A model generated the notes under the pieces. The model was given only the letters and a program-made list of their open reading frames with translations, was not told the DNA's origin and ran no database searches. Shown here piece after piece: positions 1-9,018 of a DNA stretch of 64,000 nt (positions are counted from its first letter, which is position 1; every line of letters begins with the position of its first letter). The DNA comes from Bacteroidaceae bacterium. Its GTDB lineage: Bacteria > Bacteroidota > Bacteroidia > Bacteroidales > Bacteroidaceae. Where the stretch lies: NCBI GenBank assembly GCA_017936265.1, contig JAGBFX010000014.1, positions 1 to 64,000 on the forward strand, given 5' to 3'. The position numbers and the translations under genes are program-made.

Positions 1-380
1 GCATAACCTGCGGCTATGCTGCGTTTGATCTGTTGCTGCAAAACTCGTCGATAACAAAAAAAAGGTCATTGACTCGTTTTGCTTTTCGCAACCCAAACGG
101 CATAACCTGCGGCTATGCTGCGTTTGATCTATTGCTGCAAAACTCGTCGATAACAAAACGTTGTTTTGTCATTTCGATGACTGCAAGGAGGATAAATCTC
201 ACAAAGCAGTAAAATCAAAACCATCCTCACATCAATAAAAATCGGGATACGCCACATACACGATGATGCATTTTAATTAATATTTTGTTTCCACGTTTAA
301 AGCACCTTGCAAATGAAGGCCAGCAGCATCGTATGCAACGTATCCCTGAGCTGGAGAACCACCAACCGGCTTTTAGTTTC
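1..380. repeat. Non-coding region with tandem hairpin repeat
   Basis: No convincing gene lies here. Positions 1-59 and 100-158 are near-identical copies of a 59-bp segment (period 99), so the element continues off the left edge. Each copy follows or includes a hairpin; the complete one is 95-125, with stem AAACG-GCATA pairing with TATGC-(TG bulge)-CGTTT. The stretch 166-197 is a degraded copy of a dispersed repeat that begins TGTCATTTCGA and ends AAATCTC. From 200 to 380 I see only AT-rich sequence, which may be the 3' untranslated part of the ABC operon. The same hairpin architecture, with a different stem sequence, recurs at 53087-53235. Confidence 0.7.
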
Positions 381-1064
381 TTACATTTTATCCTTGAGAG
401 AATCCACAACAAGACCGTCGAACAGGTTTATTACCCTGTTGGCATACTGTGCATCCTTCTGCGAGTGGGTAACCATGACAATGGTTGTACCGGCATCATT
501 GAGCGCCTTGAGCGTGGTCATCACATCACGGCCGTTCTTTGAGTCGAGGTTACCGGTAGGCTCATCAGCAAGTATAAGCCCCGGCTTTGTAACCACCGCA
601 CGTGCAATCGCCACACGCTGCTGCTGTCCACCCGAGAGCTGGTTAGGGAAATGTTTGGCACGGTGTGCTATATTGAGGCTTATCATCACCTCCTCAACCA
701 GCTTCTTACGCTCGGCCGACGAGTAATCAAGATAGGTAAGCGGCAATGCGATGTTCTCCTCCACCGTCATCTCCTCGATGAGGTTGAACGACTGGAAGAT
801 AAAGCCTATCTTGCCACGACGGTAAAGTGTACGCTCCCTTTCCTTCAGTTGGGCCACCTCCACCCCATCTATCCTGTAACTGCCTGACGTAGGGTTATCC
901 AACAGTCCAAGGATGTTGAGCAAAGTCGACTTTCCGCAACCCGACGGGCCCATCACTGCCACGAACTCACCATCATTGACATCAATCGATACACCGTTGA
1001 GTGCCACAGTCTCCACCAAGTCCGTACGGAATACTTTTTCAAGATTTTCAGTTTTCAGTTTCAT
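381..1064 (-). CDS. ABC transporter ATP-binding protein (LolD/MacB type)
   Basis: A 227-residue ATPase that should energise the two FtsX/MacB-type permeases encoded just upstream. The Walker A motif GPSGCGKST is at residues 39-47, the Q-loop glutamine at 91, the signature LSGGQQQR at 143-150, Walker B LILADEP at 163-169 and the H-loop histidine at 200, so all nucleotide-binding elements are intact. Length and motif spacing match the LolD/MacB ATPase family, which works by mechanotransmission on lipoproteins, peptides or drugs in the periplasm rather than by classical import. It is the last gene of a five-gene minus-strand operon, 34 bp after the permease gene. The substrate cannot be read from the sequence; a lolD symbol is not justified because true Lol permeases are organised differently. 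Confidence 0.93.
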   Translation of the reverse strand: MKLKTENLEKVFRTDLVETVALNGVSIDVNDGEFVAVMGPSGCGKSTLLNILGLLDNPTSGSYRIDGVEVAQLKERERTLYRRGKIGFIFQSFNLIEEMTVEENIALPLTYLDYSSAERKKLVEEVMISLNIAHRAKHFPNQLSGGQQQRVAIARAVVTKPGLILADEPTGNLDSKNGRDVMTTLKALNDAGTTIVMVTHSQKDAQYANRVINLFDGLVVDSLKDKM

Positions 1065-1098
1065 AATATCATGTTTTAAGGTTATTTCAAACAGCTTA

Positions 1099-3492
1099 TT
1101 ATTGTCCTTTATTCAGCACCTCAATGGGGTTACGGTTGACAGTGCGCCAGGCACTTGCCATGACAATTGCCATAGTGAGCAGTGCCACTATCACAAACGC
1201 AAGCACATACACCCACAGATGCAGCGGAGTCTTATAGGCGAACTCCTGAAGCCACCCTATCACAAGGTATGTGGCAACGGGAACAGCAATCACAAAGCAT
1301 ACAAGCAGCACTTTCAGGAAGCGGCTATTGAAGAGCCACAGTATACTCCCCACCAGTGCACCGTTCACACGTCGCAAGGCAATCTCCTTCTGCCTGTATT
1401 CTGTCTCAAAGAAGACAAGCCCGAACACTCCCAGCAGAGAAATTATAATTGAAAATACCGATACCGCGACTATCACGGACTGCTGGTTATCCTCCTTTTC
1501 GTAGAAGCCCTTCTGGATTATCTCGTCAAGCAACACAGGTATCGCATACCCGATACTCTCGTTGCGTACCAGTTTCTCGGTAATATCCCTTATCTGCTGC
1601 TGTACGACAGCCAAGTCACTACCCTTCTTTATCCTTATATAACAGACAGGCATCTTCTCTTGGGGATTTACAAAGAACGCAAACGGTTCAACGGCGTGCT
1701 GCATACTGCGTTCATTGATGTCACTGCAGAAACCTACCACATCGTACCATTTTCCATTGTGGTTTATCTTGTCGCCAAGTTCCATCCCGTACTTTTTCCT
1801 TGCAGCATTGTTAAAGACAAACACCCCTGCATCGCCATCAGACCCGACGCCATCAGGGACAGCTATTCCCATTGTCTCCATGAACCCCGGTTCAACAGGA
1901 AGAACCCTGAAGTTTATTCCCTCCTCGGAACGTGACCATTCGCGTCCCCAGCCGTCCTTCCTGTCACCTACAATGTCATGGCTGCAGAAGGTAACCGCCT
2001 CGACGAAAGGAGAAGTCAACAGAGCATTGCGCAGTGTCTCACGTTGCTCTTGGTCAATGTAGTTTTCAGGATACACATTGTAAACCTTGTACTTAAGAAT
2101 ACAATCCCTGTCGAATCCCATATCATGATTCTTCATAAAGCTGTTCTGTACGGCAATGAAGATTGCTACGATGATGAAAAGGAATGACAGCACGAACTGC
2201 ATACCTATGAGTATGTTACGCAGAGCCTGACCTTTGGCTGTTGCACCGAAACTGCCCTTGAGCACAAATGCCGGAGCAAAAGATGTGAGGTACCACGCAG
2301 GATAGGCGGCAGTAAGCAACGCCATCAGCAGCGTTGCCAAAGCAACACCTATTGCAACCAACATATTCTCAGGAGCAAACAACGATACCGACAGCAGTTC
2401 CCTGAAGGCGCTCTTCTCCACCATATTCACCAACAGCAACGATACAAGCATGGCTATTGCCAACAGGCCTGCCGCCTCAAAGAATACTCCTACACGCAAT
2501 GAGATGCCGTGCGCACCCAGAATCTTCTGCGTGTTGATGTTGCGTATACGTTTGGGAATGAGCGCCACAAAGAAATTGAAGAAGTTTATGAAAGCAATGA
2601 GCAGTGTCACCACAGCCAATGTAAGCATAGTGAATGTTGTCGTGCGGTTACCCACTTTAAGGTCAAAATACTCCATGTCGGTAGTGAAATAAGTCTCGGT
2701 GAACGGAGTCAGACGTATGTTTTTCTTCAGTTCATCGATTGTCTTTTCTTTAAAACGTTCATTATCCTCAAGCAACATAATCTGTGCCGATGCATGCTGA
2801 AGGAAAGCCTCCGTGTCATCCTCGCTTCTCAGGCGCACATACAGGGGTTCGTTCCAATTGCTCCATTCATTGCTTTCCATCTTGTCGTAGTACGGCCCAT
2901 AGAAAGCTTCAAGCCCTGCAATGTCACTGTTCTGCGGCAGGTCCTCGAATATGGCACCCACAGTGAGTGAGACTTCTGCGTTGTATGTGCCACCCCAACA
3001 CACGCGGTCACCTATCTCCAGGCCATATTTCTGTGCCACCGAACGGCTGAATGCCATTGCGCTGCGTTTGAGCACAGGCTCAAAATCGCCCTCTACAAGT
3101 TCAATGCCCAATGCCGTGATGCTTCCGTCGGAAAGCTCGGTACCGGCAAGGACAATAGGCTCGTCGGGGAACTTCTCGAAAGTGTGGTCGACATCACGGT
3201 TCTGCAAGTACCCGAAATGATAACCTTCGACAGCAGGGTTGTCCGTTACCATAATCCTGGCCAACGGAGTCGTGATTATATAAGTCCAATCAATATCCTG
3301 AATGAACTTATGCTCCACTCTAAAAAGCCGTCCGGCATCCTTTATACCACGATTGTAGCTGAAATCGTAGTTCACCTGCACAAGCATCGTATATGCGACA
3401 GCAATGGCAATTGCAAGCCCGGCAACATTCAACACCGACGACAGACGTTGCCCACGCAGTGTCATCCTTAAATTACGTAATAGATTTCTCAT
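1099..3492 (-). CDS. ABC transporter permease, FtsX/MacB family (copy 2)
   Basis: A 797-residue inner-membrane permease. One helix lies at about residues 18-40, followed by a periplasmic MacB-like core (45-280), four helices at about 287-310, 336-357, 376-399 and 424-447, a second periplasmic domain, and three C-terminal helices. This is the duplicated eight-helix layout common in Bacteroidetes. The FtsX signatures NINTQKILGA (near 319) and, in the second half, EIALRRVNGA are present, and the C-terminus has the family ending NPIEVLNKG. It is a diverged tandem paralogue of the next gene upstream (810 residues) and presumably forms a heterodimer with it, served by the single ATPase downstream. 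The spacing of 22 bp to its paralogue and 34 bp to the ATPase gene supports one transcript. Confidence 0.92.
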   Translation of the reverse strand: MRNLLRNLRMTLRGQRLSSVLNVAGLAIAIAVAYTMLVQVNYDFSYNRGIKDAGRLFRVEHKFIQDIDWTYIITTPLARIMVTDNPAVEGYHFGYLQNRDVDHTFEKFPDEPIVLAGTELSDGSITALGIELVEGDFEPVLKRSAMAFSRSVAQKYGLEIGDRVCWGGTYNAEVSLTVGAIFEDLPQNSDIAGLEAFYGPYYDKMESNEWSNWNEPLYVRLRSEDDTEAFLQHASAQIMLLEDNERFKEKTIDELKKNIRLTPFTETYFTTDMEYFDLKVGNRTTTFTMLTLAVVTLLIAFINFFNFFVALIPKRIRNINTQKILGAHGISLRVGVFFEAAGLLAIAMLVSLLLVNMVEKSAFRELLSVSLFAPENMLVAIGVALATLLMALLTAAYPAWYLTSFAPAFVLKGSFGATAKGQALRNILIGMQFVLSFLFIIVAIFIAVQNSFMKNHDMGFDRDCILKYKVYNVYPENYIDQEQRETLRNALLTSPFVEAVTFCSHDIVGDRKDGWGREWSRSEEGINFRVLPVEPGFMETMGIAVPDGVGSDGDAGVFVFNNAARKKYGMELGDKINHNGKWYDVVGFCSDINERSMQHAVEPFAFFVNPQEKMPVCYIRIKKGSDLAVVQQQIRDITEKLVRNESIGYAIPVLLDEIIQKGFYEKEDNQQSVIVAVSVFSIIISLLGVFGLVFFETEYRQKEIALRRVNGALVGSILWLFNSRFLKVLLVCFVIAVPVATYLVIGWLQEFAYKTPLHLWVYVLAFVIVALLTMAIVMASAWRTVNRNPIEVLNKGQ

Positions 3493-3514
3493 ATTTCACT
3501 TTATAATTTATCGT

Positions 3515-5935
3515 TTATCCTTTATTCAGCACCTCAATAGGATTGCGGTTTACCGTGCGCCAAGCAGTCACCGTCACAACAACAGCCACCACGGCAGACA
3601 CCAGCAACAGTACAAGTGCAAAAATCCACCAATGCAGTGCGGTCTTGTAGGCAAAGTTGCTCAGCCACTCGTTCACGACATACAGGGCCACAGGCAATGC
3701 CACGATAAAACTCAATGCCACCATATCAAGATATTTCCTGTTTATCAACCTTATCATGTTCCACACAGTCGCTCCGTTTACGCGGCGAAGGGCAATCTCG
3801 CGCTCCATGTATCTTACCTCAAAGAGCACTGTGGCCAGCAAGCCCATGACAGAGACTATTATCGCAACGACGGCAAAGGCAGAAATCTGCAATGCCTTCA
3901 ACTGTTCGTCCTTGTACTCGCTGCGCATGACATCATCAATCAGCTTCACCTCAAGAGTAGAATTGTCTGTTTCGAAATGCTCTGTCGAAACAGTACGGAT
4001 ATGCTCGGCAACCTCCTTCATGTTGTAGCCCGGCGCCGCTCGAACGTAAATGGAGATATTCAATATCTCGCGGCTCAGTCCCACAGCCAACGGTTCAACC
4101 TCGTACTGAAGCGGCCTGAAATTGAAATCACGACAGAATCCGATGACAGGTGTTCTTGTATCGTCGATACAATCCCCAATCGAGAGCGAATACAGTTTGC
4201 GGGCCTGTTCGTTACAGATATATCCACCGGGGATGAACTCTACTGTGTTTCCTGTCATTGTAAACTTCGGTAGTTCTTCATACCCGAGAACACGTCCATC
4301 GTAAATATCAAGCCCCATAACCTGTGGAAAATTCCACGACACATTCAGTCTTACAATTTTAGCCTTGTCGCTCCTGCGGTAGCCTTCTTCCTCTTTTGAC
4401 TCCCCTATTATGGCAACATCCTCTTTGTCTGGAGAAAATGAGATGAAATCTTGATCTGCAAATGCAACATCAATTATATCGGGGTGCGCACTGATGTCTT
4501 CCCTGAAAGATTGGTAACCAGTCAATTGTATATAGGGAATATTGGGAGTGGCAACAAGCACTGCCTCCTTGTCAAAGCCGACATCGGCATCAAGCATGAA
4601 GTTGTTCTGTGTGCGTATGAACACCGCAACAATGATGAGCACGAAGGAAATTACAAACTGCATTATAATAAGTACCAGACGGAGCCTCATTCCACGCCTG
4701 TTTCGTGCAAAGTCACCGTTCAATGCCAGTGCCGGAGTGAACGATGTCACGTAAATTGACGGATATATTGATATAGCCACGGCCAGCAACAACGATGCAC
4801 ACAGCATAACGGATGCCACACCCTTATTCTCCCACAAGGATAGCCTTGCGGAAAAGAGTGAAGACAGTTCACTGTCGTCTGTTACAGAAACGATCAACGA
4901 GGCTATTGTAACGGACAGAAGCACCATCATAACCGACTCGATAATGAAAGTGACACGCAACTGCATCACCGATGCACCCATAATTTTTTGAGTATTGACA
5001 CTGCGTATGCGTCGCGGCATCAACGAGAGGCAGAAGTTAAGGTAATTTACAAAAGCAATGCTCAATATCACCACAGCAATGGCTATGAGCGCAATTGTAC
5101 CGGTGAAACTACCCTTATGTACTCCTTTGAGCTCGGCGCCATTGAAGTGCGAATCTTCCAAAGGCATTGCACGCATCTCGATGGCTTTTTCGGGTGTTTC
5201 CGTTGCAATAAGCCCATTCATTGCTTTGGTGAGTTCATCCGCAGTAAATCCCGGTGCAAGCGCGGCGTATGCCACATAACATTCCTGCATTGCAGATTCT
5301 ATTTGCAAATCTTTCAATTCACCCAGCGAGACAATGACATCAAGCGAAGCAAAATCACAGTTGTCCTCAAAGTCCTTGAAGACGGCAGCCACAATCAAAT
5401 GAGAATCACTGATAAATACAGGATGTAGTTTCGTGTTCTTTAGTAGTATATATGAACCGGGCTTCAAACCGTATCTTTCAGCAAAGCTCTCGCTTACTAT
5501 AATACTGTGATATGTCTGGAGGTTTTCAATACTGCCATCCGTAATCTCAAATGGCAATAACCTGAGTGCTTCATACGAGGCAAACGAGAGTGACTGTGGA
5601 ATATCTGCATCGCCGATTGCGAATATGTTGTGTGCCTCATCCATATTGAGTACTCCCAATTCTTCAACTCCGGGGATTCCGCTTATCGCCTTGAGCAACT
5701 CCTTGGAGTGGACAGCTTGCCACTTATGGGGATCGTGTTCGTTGTACCCTCGGGCCTCAATGCGCACAATGCGCCCTACATCCTTTATATCCTTATTATA
5801 CGACAGTTCATACTGTACCTGCACGGCAATCATATATGCAACGGCTATGGCAACACCCAATCCAATGATGTTCAGTGCCACCACTAACGGGTTACTGCGT
5901 AATGTCACTTGGAAATTATGTAATATCTTTTTCAT
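3515..5935 (-). CDS. ABC transporter permease, FtsX/MacB family (copy 1)
   Basis: A permease of about 806 residues with the same layout as its downstream neighbour: an N-terminal helix, a large periplasmic domain, four central helices, a second periplasmic domain and three C-terminal helices, ending NPIEVLNKG. The motifs SVNTQKIMGA and EIALRRVNGA match the two FtsX halves. I chose the start at MKKILHNF rather than the ATG four codons upstream (5947), because family members begin this way; either is possible. It follows the adaptor gene by roughly 60 bp and precedes its paralogue by 22 bp. Two non-identical permeases with one ATPase suggest a heteromeric MacB-like pump coupled to the adaptor and TolC protein of the same operon. 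Confidence 0.9.
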   Translation of the reverse strand: MKKILHNFQVTLRSNPLVVALNIIGLGVAIAVAYMIAVQVQYELSYNKDIKDVGRIVRIEARGYNEHDPHKWQAVHSKELLKAISGIPGVEELGVLNMDEAHNIFAIGDADIPQSLSFASYEALRLLPFEITDGSIENLQTYHSIIVSESFAERYGLKPGSYILLKNTKLHPVFISDSHLIVAAVFKDFEDNCDFASLDVIVSLGELKDLQIESAMQECYVAYAALAPGFTADELTKAMNGLIATETPEKAIEMRAMPLEDSHFNGAELKGVHKGSFTGTIALIAIAVVILSIAFVNYLNFCLSLMPRRIRSVNTQKIMGASVMQLRVTFIIESVMMVLLSVTIASLIVSVTDDSELSSLFSARLSLWENKGVASVMLCASLLLAVAISIYPSIYVTSFTPALALNGDFARNRRGMRLRLVLIIMQFVISFVLIIVAVFIRTQNNFMLDADVGFDKEAVLVATPNIPYIQLTGYQSFREDISAHPDIIDVAFADQDFISFSPDKEDVAIIGESKEEEGYRRSDKAKIVRLNVSWNFPQVMGLDIYDGRVLGYEELPKFTMTGNTVEFIPGGYICNEQARKLYSLSIGDCIDDTRTPVIGFCRDFNFRPLQYEVEPLAVGLSREILNISIYVRAAPGYNMKEVAEHIRTVSTEHFETDNSTLEVKLIDDVMRSEYKDEQLKALQISAFAVVAIIVSVMGLLATVLFEVRYMEREIALRRVNGATVWNMIRLINRKYLDMVALSFIVALPVALYVVNEWLSNFAYKTALHWWIFALVLLLVSAVVAVVVTVTAWRTVNRNPIEVLNKG

Positions 5936-6002
5936 TTTCAACACCAATTATAGCAGTTTCTTTTAGACATGATATTTCGGGGACAGCCAGGTAATACATG
6001 AC

Positions 6003-7253
6003 TCAATCGAGTATCAGCCTCTCGCTCTCACCGAAGTTGTCATAGGAAGAAGTTATTATCCTCTCACCAGGCTCAAGTCCCTCAATGACCTCATAATATT
6101 GAGGGTTCTGCCGTGCAATCTTTATCGGGCGCTTCACAGCCTCACTGCCATCGGGCGAGAGCACATACGCCCATTTTCCGCCGGTCGAAGCAAAGAAACC
6201 GCCACGTGCGACAAGCACGGCCTCTTGCGGCTCCCCCAATTGCAGATTGATGTAGTATGTCTGTCCCACACGTATGTTCCGCGGAGTCTCACCCACAAAG
6301 GTGAAGTCGGCACGGAACTGTCCGTCCCTAACGTCGGGGTAGACAGTGCTTACCTCTACCGCATACTCGGTACCCTGTCGCTCGAACACACCGTCAAGTC
6401 CTGTGGCAATGCGGTCAATATAACGCTCGTCTATGCTCACCTGTACCTTGTACTCATCGAGCTTGTTTATAAGGCCCACGGTTGCCCCGGCTCCTACAAC
6501 CTGCCCCAGTTGCATGTTGAACGAACTCAGCTGACCGTCGTGCGTGGCACATACATTGAGGTCCGCCACGCGTCTGTGGGCCGTCTCCACCTCCTTGTGG
6601 ACATTCTCAAGAGCCTGTGCCATCTTCATGCGCTGTATCTGCTGATAGAGCGAATCCTGATAGAGACGCTTCACAAGCAGTTGCAGATTGGTCTGTGCAA
6701 GCTCATGGTTCTCCTTGGAACGCAGATACTCCTCCTGCGTGGTAAGCCCGTCGCTGTAAAGAGACTGCTGCTGTTCGAATGTTCGCTGGGCGCGGTTAGC
6801 CTCGATTTTTGCCGACAGCCGTTGCTGATGCATATTCAGTTTCTCCTTTTCGAGCCCAATCTCCGCATCGCGGTTGCTGTTCTGTTTGTCGATATATTGC
6901 GCCTCGATGTCGCCTACCTGCTTTAGCAGCTCAGGGTTGCGCAGCACAAAGAGCGTGTCACCCTTTTTCACTATGGCACCTTCATTGACAATGAGGCGTT
7001 CCACCACTCCACCTTCCGGGGATGTGAGCAGAATGGAGGTCTTTGGCTGCACCTGACCGCTCAAACGGATGTAGTCATTGAATGCACCCTTCTCGACCGT
7101 GCTCACAGCTATGCCGGCGATGTCCACACGCATCTTGCTGCTGTGGTCGCCAAACAGCAACCAGCCGACAAGCAACAGAAACAATCCTCCGGCAACAATA
7201 AAAGGAATATGTTTCTTCTTCAACCCTTTTTTCTGTTCAATTATTCTGTCCAT
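6003..7253 (-). CDS. Efflux periplasmic adaptor (HlyD/MacA family)
   Basis: A 416-residue membrane-fusion protein. A single N-terminal helix lies at about residues 16-36 after a Lys-rich cytoplasmic start. A split biotinyl-lipoyl domain flanks a long coiled-coil hairpin (about 115-220, rich in Gln, Glu and Leu), and the second lipoyl half carries the usual Asp-Gly-Gln-Leu-type turn near 240. A beta-barrel and a membrane-proximal domain make up the remainder. In tripartite systems this protein bridges the inner-membrane transporter and the outer-membrane TolC duct. Its position between the tolC-like gene (10 bp upstream) and the ABC permeases identifies it as the MacA-like component of this pump. 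The exported substrate is unknown. Confidence 0.92.
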   Translation of the reverse strand: MDRIIEQKKGLKKKHIPFIVAGGLFLLLVGWLLFGDHSSKMRVDIAGIAVSTVEKGAFNDYIRLSGQVQPKTSILLTSPEGGVVERLIVNEGAIVKKGDTLFVLRNPELLKQVGDIEAQYIDKQNSNRDAEIGLEKEKLNMHQQRLSAKIEANRAQRTFEQQQSLYSDGLTTQEEYLRSKENHELAQTNLQLLVKRLYQDSLYQQIQRMKMAQALENVHKEVETAHRRVADLNVCATHDGQLSSFNMQLGQVVGAGATVGLINKLDEYKVQVSIDERYIDRIATGLDGVFERQGTEYAVEVSTVYPDVRDGQFRADFTFVGETPRNIRVGQTYYINLQLGEPQEAVLVARGGFFASTGGKWAYVLSPDGSEAVKRPIKIARQNPQYYEVIEGLEPGERIITSSYDNFGESERLILD

Positions 7254-7263
7254 ATCACTTTAC

Positions 7264-8730
7264 TTATTTTACCAATTCATCAAAATCACATTCGATATTC
7301 TCATTGTTTACATAGTCGTACAGCGTCATTCTCTGTATCGTGTAATAGTATGACCAATAAGTGTTCAATTGCGACAGGTATTGCGCCTGTGCACTCTCGA
7401 GTTCATTGTTTGCAGTGTTGAAGTCTGTGACACTCATCGCCCCTTTCTCGTAGCGTTTGTAGGCCATGAGATATGTCTCTTCGGCTATCTCAAGAGCACG
7501 ACGTGATATACGGCACTGTGCAGCCTGATTGTTGAAATACATCACCGTGGTACGGATTTCCTGTTCAAGGTCAATATTGGCCTGTTCAACCTGTATGCGT
7601 GTGAGCTCAAGTTGGGCCTTTGCCACACGTTTCTTGCCTTTGCCCATTCCCCAATCACAGATAGGCAGGCTGAATGTGATACCCACAATCTCATTATCCT
7701 TCAGGTTGCTGTAGGCACCCCTGAAGCCGTCGGCCGACTTTGTCAGTCCCACCTGTGCCTGCAAACTCACCTGCAAACCGCTGTTGGCCTTGGCGTACGC
7801 AAGGTTCTGGCGGGCATTCAACATCTTGAGCTCCTGCTCCACGGAGTGTGTGGAATTTGTGAAGGCACGGCTGACGACATCGTTACAGTCAATTGAGATA
7901 TCCGGCAGCTCGGTGGGAGCCACAAGCTCAATATCCTTGTAGTCAGTTATGTTAAGATACGAGAAAAGGCTGAAGAGATTGTTCTCGAGTGCAAGCCGGT
8001 TATAGCTGATGCTCATCTCGGCATTCAGCATCGACAGTTCAAGTTGCAGCAGCTCACCTTCAGTCACAAGTCCCAGTTCGAGCTTGCGGCGCGTCTTCTC
8101 ATAGAGAGTACAGAGGTCCTTGTGTTTTGCTGTGCTCTGCTTGAGGTTCGACTGTGCCGACAAGGCATTGAAATAGTATCTTATCACATTTATTGTCAGG
8201 CTCTGCATCGATTCCATGTAGCTGCGCTTGGCAAACTCGAACTGCAACGGCTGCGTGCGCTTGTTCCAACGCATGGAGCTGTAGCTGCGCAGAGGCTGGT
8301 TGTAATAAAGCAGCAACGGCGTGGTGTTATAAACAGTCTCGTTGTAATCGAACTGGTCGAAGCGCGACAGGTCGGAACGCAATGAGACTGTACCATCCGC
8401 CCAAGGCAGATTCTGGTTCAAAGAAAGAGTCGCATAGTTATATAAGGAGTTATTGTCAACATAAGTGACACGTCCCGTCTGCGCGTCACGCGCCTCCACA
8501 ATGGAGTGGTTATAGTTCATCAGGTTACCCGAGAGGTTGAGCGACGGAAGCCACGATGCCTTATATTGACGGAAATTCCAGTAGCTGCTCAAGAAAGAGA
8601 GCCCCGCCGATTTTGACGCATAGGACCCACGCTTTGCAATCTCTATGGCATCGGTGAGTGTCATTGTCTGCTGTGCATGGATAAACACCGGAAGCATCAA
8701 CAGCAGCATTATGGTATTGATTCTTTTCAT
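7264..8730 (-). CDS. TolC-family outer-membrane efflux protein
   Basis: A 488-residue outer-membrane factor with a signal peptide ending around residue 20 (hydrophobic run, then HAQQ). The mature part consists of long amphipathic helices typical of the TolC duplication; the sequence is rich in LN-A-Q-LE patterns such as those near residues 225-240 and 420-445. TolC proteins form the trimeric outer-membrane channel of tripartite pumps. It is the first gene of the minus-strand operon TolC-adaptor-permease-permease-ATPase, with only 10 bp to the adaptor gene. No clear -7 element was found directly upstream, but a 7+5+7 palindrome lies at 8820-8838, about 90 bp before the start codon. Confidence 0.92.
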   Translation of the reverse strand: MKRINTIMLLLMLPVFIHAQQTMTLTDAIEIAKRGSYASKSAGLSFLSSYWNFRQYKASWLPSLNLSGNLMNYNHSIVEARDAQTGRVTYVDNNSLYNYATLSLNQNLPWADGTVSLRSDLSRFDQFDYNETVYNTTPLLLYYNQPLRSYSSMRWNKRTQPLQFEFAKRSYMESMQSLTINVIRYYFNALSAQSNLKQSTAKHKDLCTLYEKTRRKLELGLVTEGELLQLELSMLNAEMSISYNRLALENNLFSLFSYLNITDYKDIELVAPTELPDISIDCNDVVSRAFTNSTHSVEQELKMLNARQNLAYAKANSGLQVSLQAQVGLTKSADGFRGAYSNLKDNEIVGITFSLPICDWGMGKGKKRVAKAQLELTRIQVEQANIDLEQEIRTTVMYFNNQAAQCRISRRALEIAEETYLMAYKRYEKGAMSVTDFNTANNELESAQAQYLSQLNTYWSYYYTIQRMTLYDYVNNENIECDFDELVK

Positions 8731-8819
8731 ACGGCTTTTATTGTTTTCATCACGAAGTTAATGCCGCACAACAATCCGATGCAAGAGAAAAAAGGCTTTT
8801 CAATACTTTTTTGGGAAAA

Positions 8820-8838
8820 GTGTGCATATTTTGCACAC
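8820..8838. promoter_or_regulatory. Palindrome between efflux operon and rpsP
   Basis: GTGTGCA and TGCACAC are separated by five bases. The palindrome sits in the divergent intergenic region about 90 bp upstream of the TolC start and about 110 bp upstream of the rpsP -7 element. It has the form of a dimeric regulator binding site, which would suit a regulated pump, but no regulator gene is adjacent. The assignment is inference. Confidence 0.3.
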
Positions 8839-8949
8839 GAACATTGATGCTTCTCGCATTAAAATAATCAACCGCACAAAAAAGTAGAAAGTAAGAATGT
8901 AAAAAGAAAAATAATCGCCAAAAAATAAACAAGTTAAGCAAAAAAGTAT

Positions 8950-8957
8950 TACCTTTG
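8950..8957 (+). promoter_or_regulatory. -7 element of rpsP promoter
   Basis: TACCTTTG followed by CAC is an exact match to the Bacteroidetes -7 consensus TAnnTTTG. It lies about 60 bp upstream of the rpsP start codon, in an AT-rich stretch. No strong -33 TTTG is visible, only an AT-rich GTTAAGC segment. Confidence 0.7.
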
Positions 8958-9018
8958 CACCGCTCATACGGGATATGGGCTGACTCAAATCATTAATCCA
9001 TTAAAAATCAATTAGAAA

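Noticed and set aside
227..412. A 61-codon minus-strand ORF after the efflux operon.
   Set aside because: It overlaps the end of the ATPase gene and lies in repeat-adjacent AT-rich sequence, with a Cys- and Trp-rich translation typical of noise.
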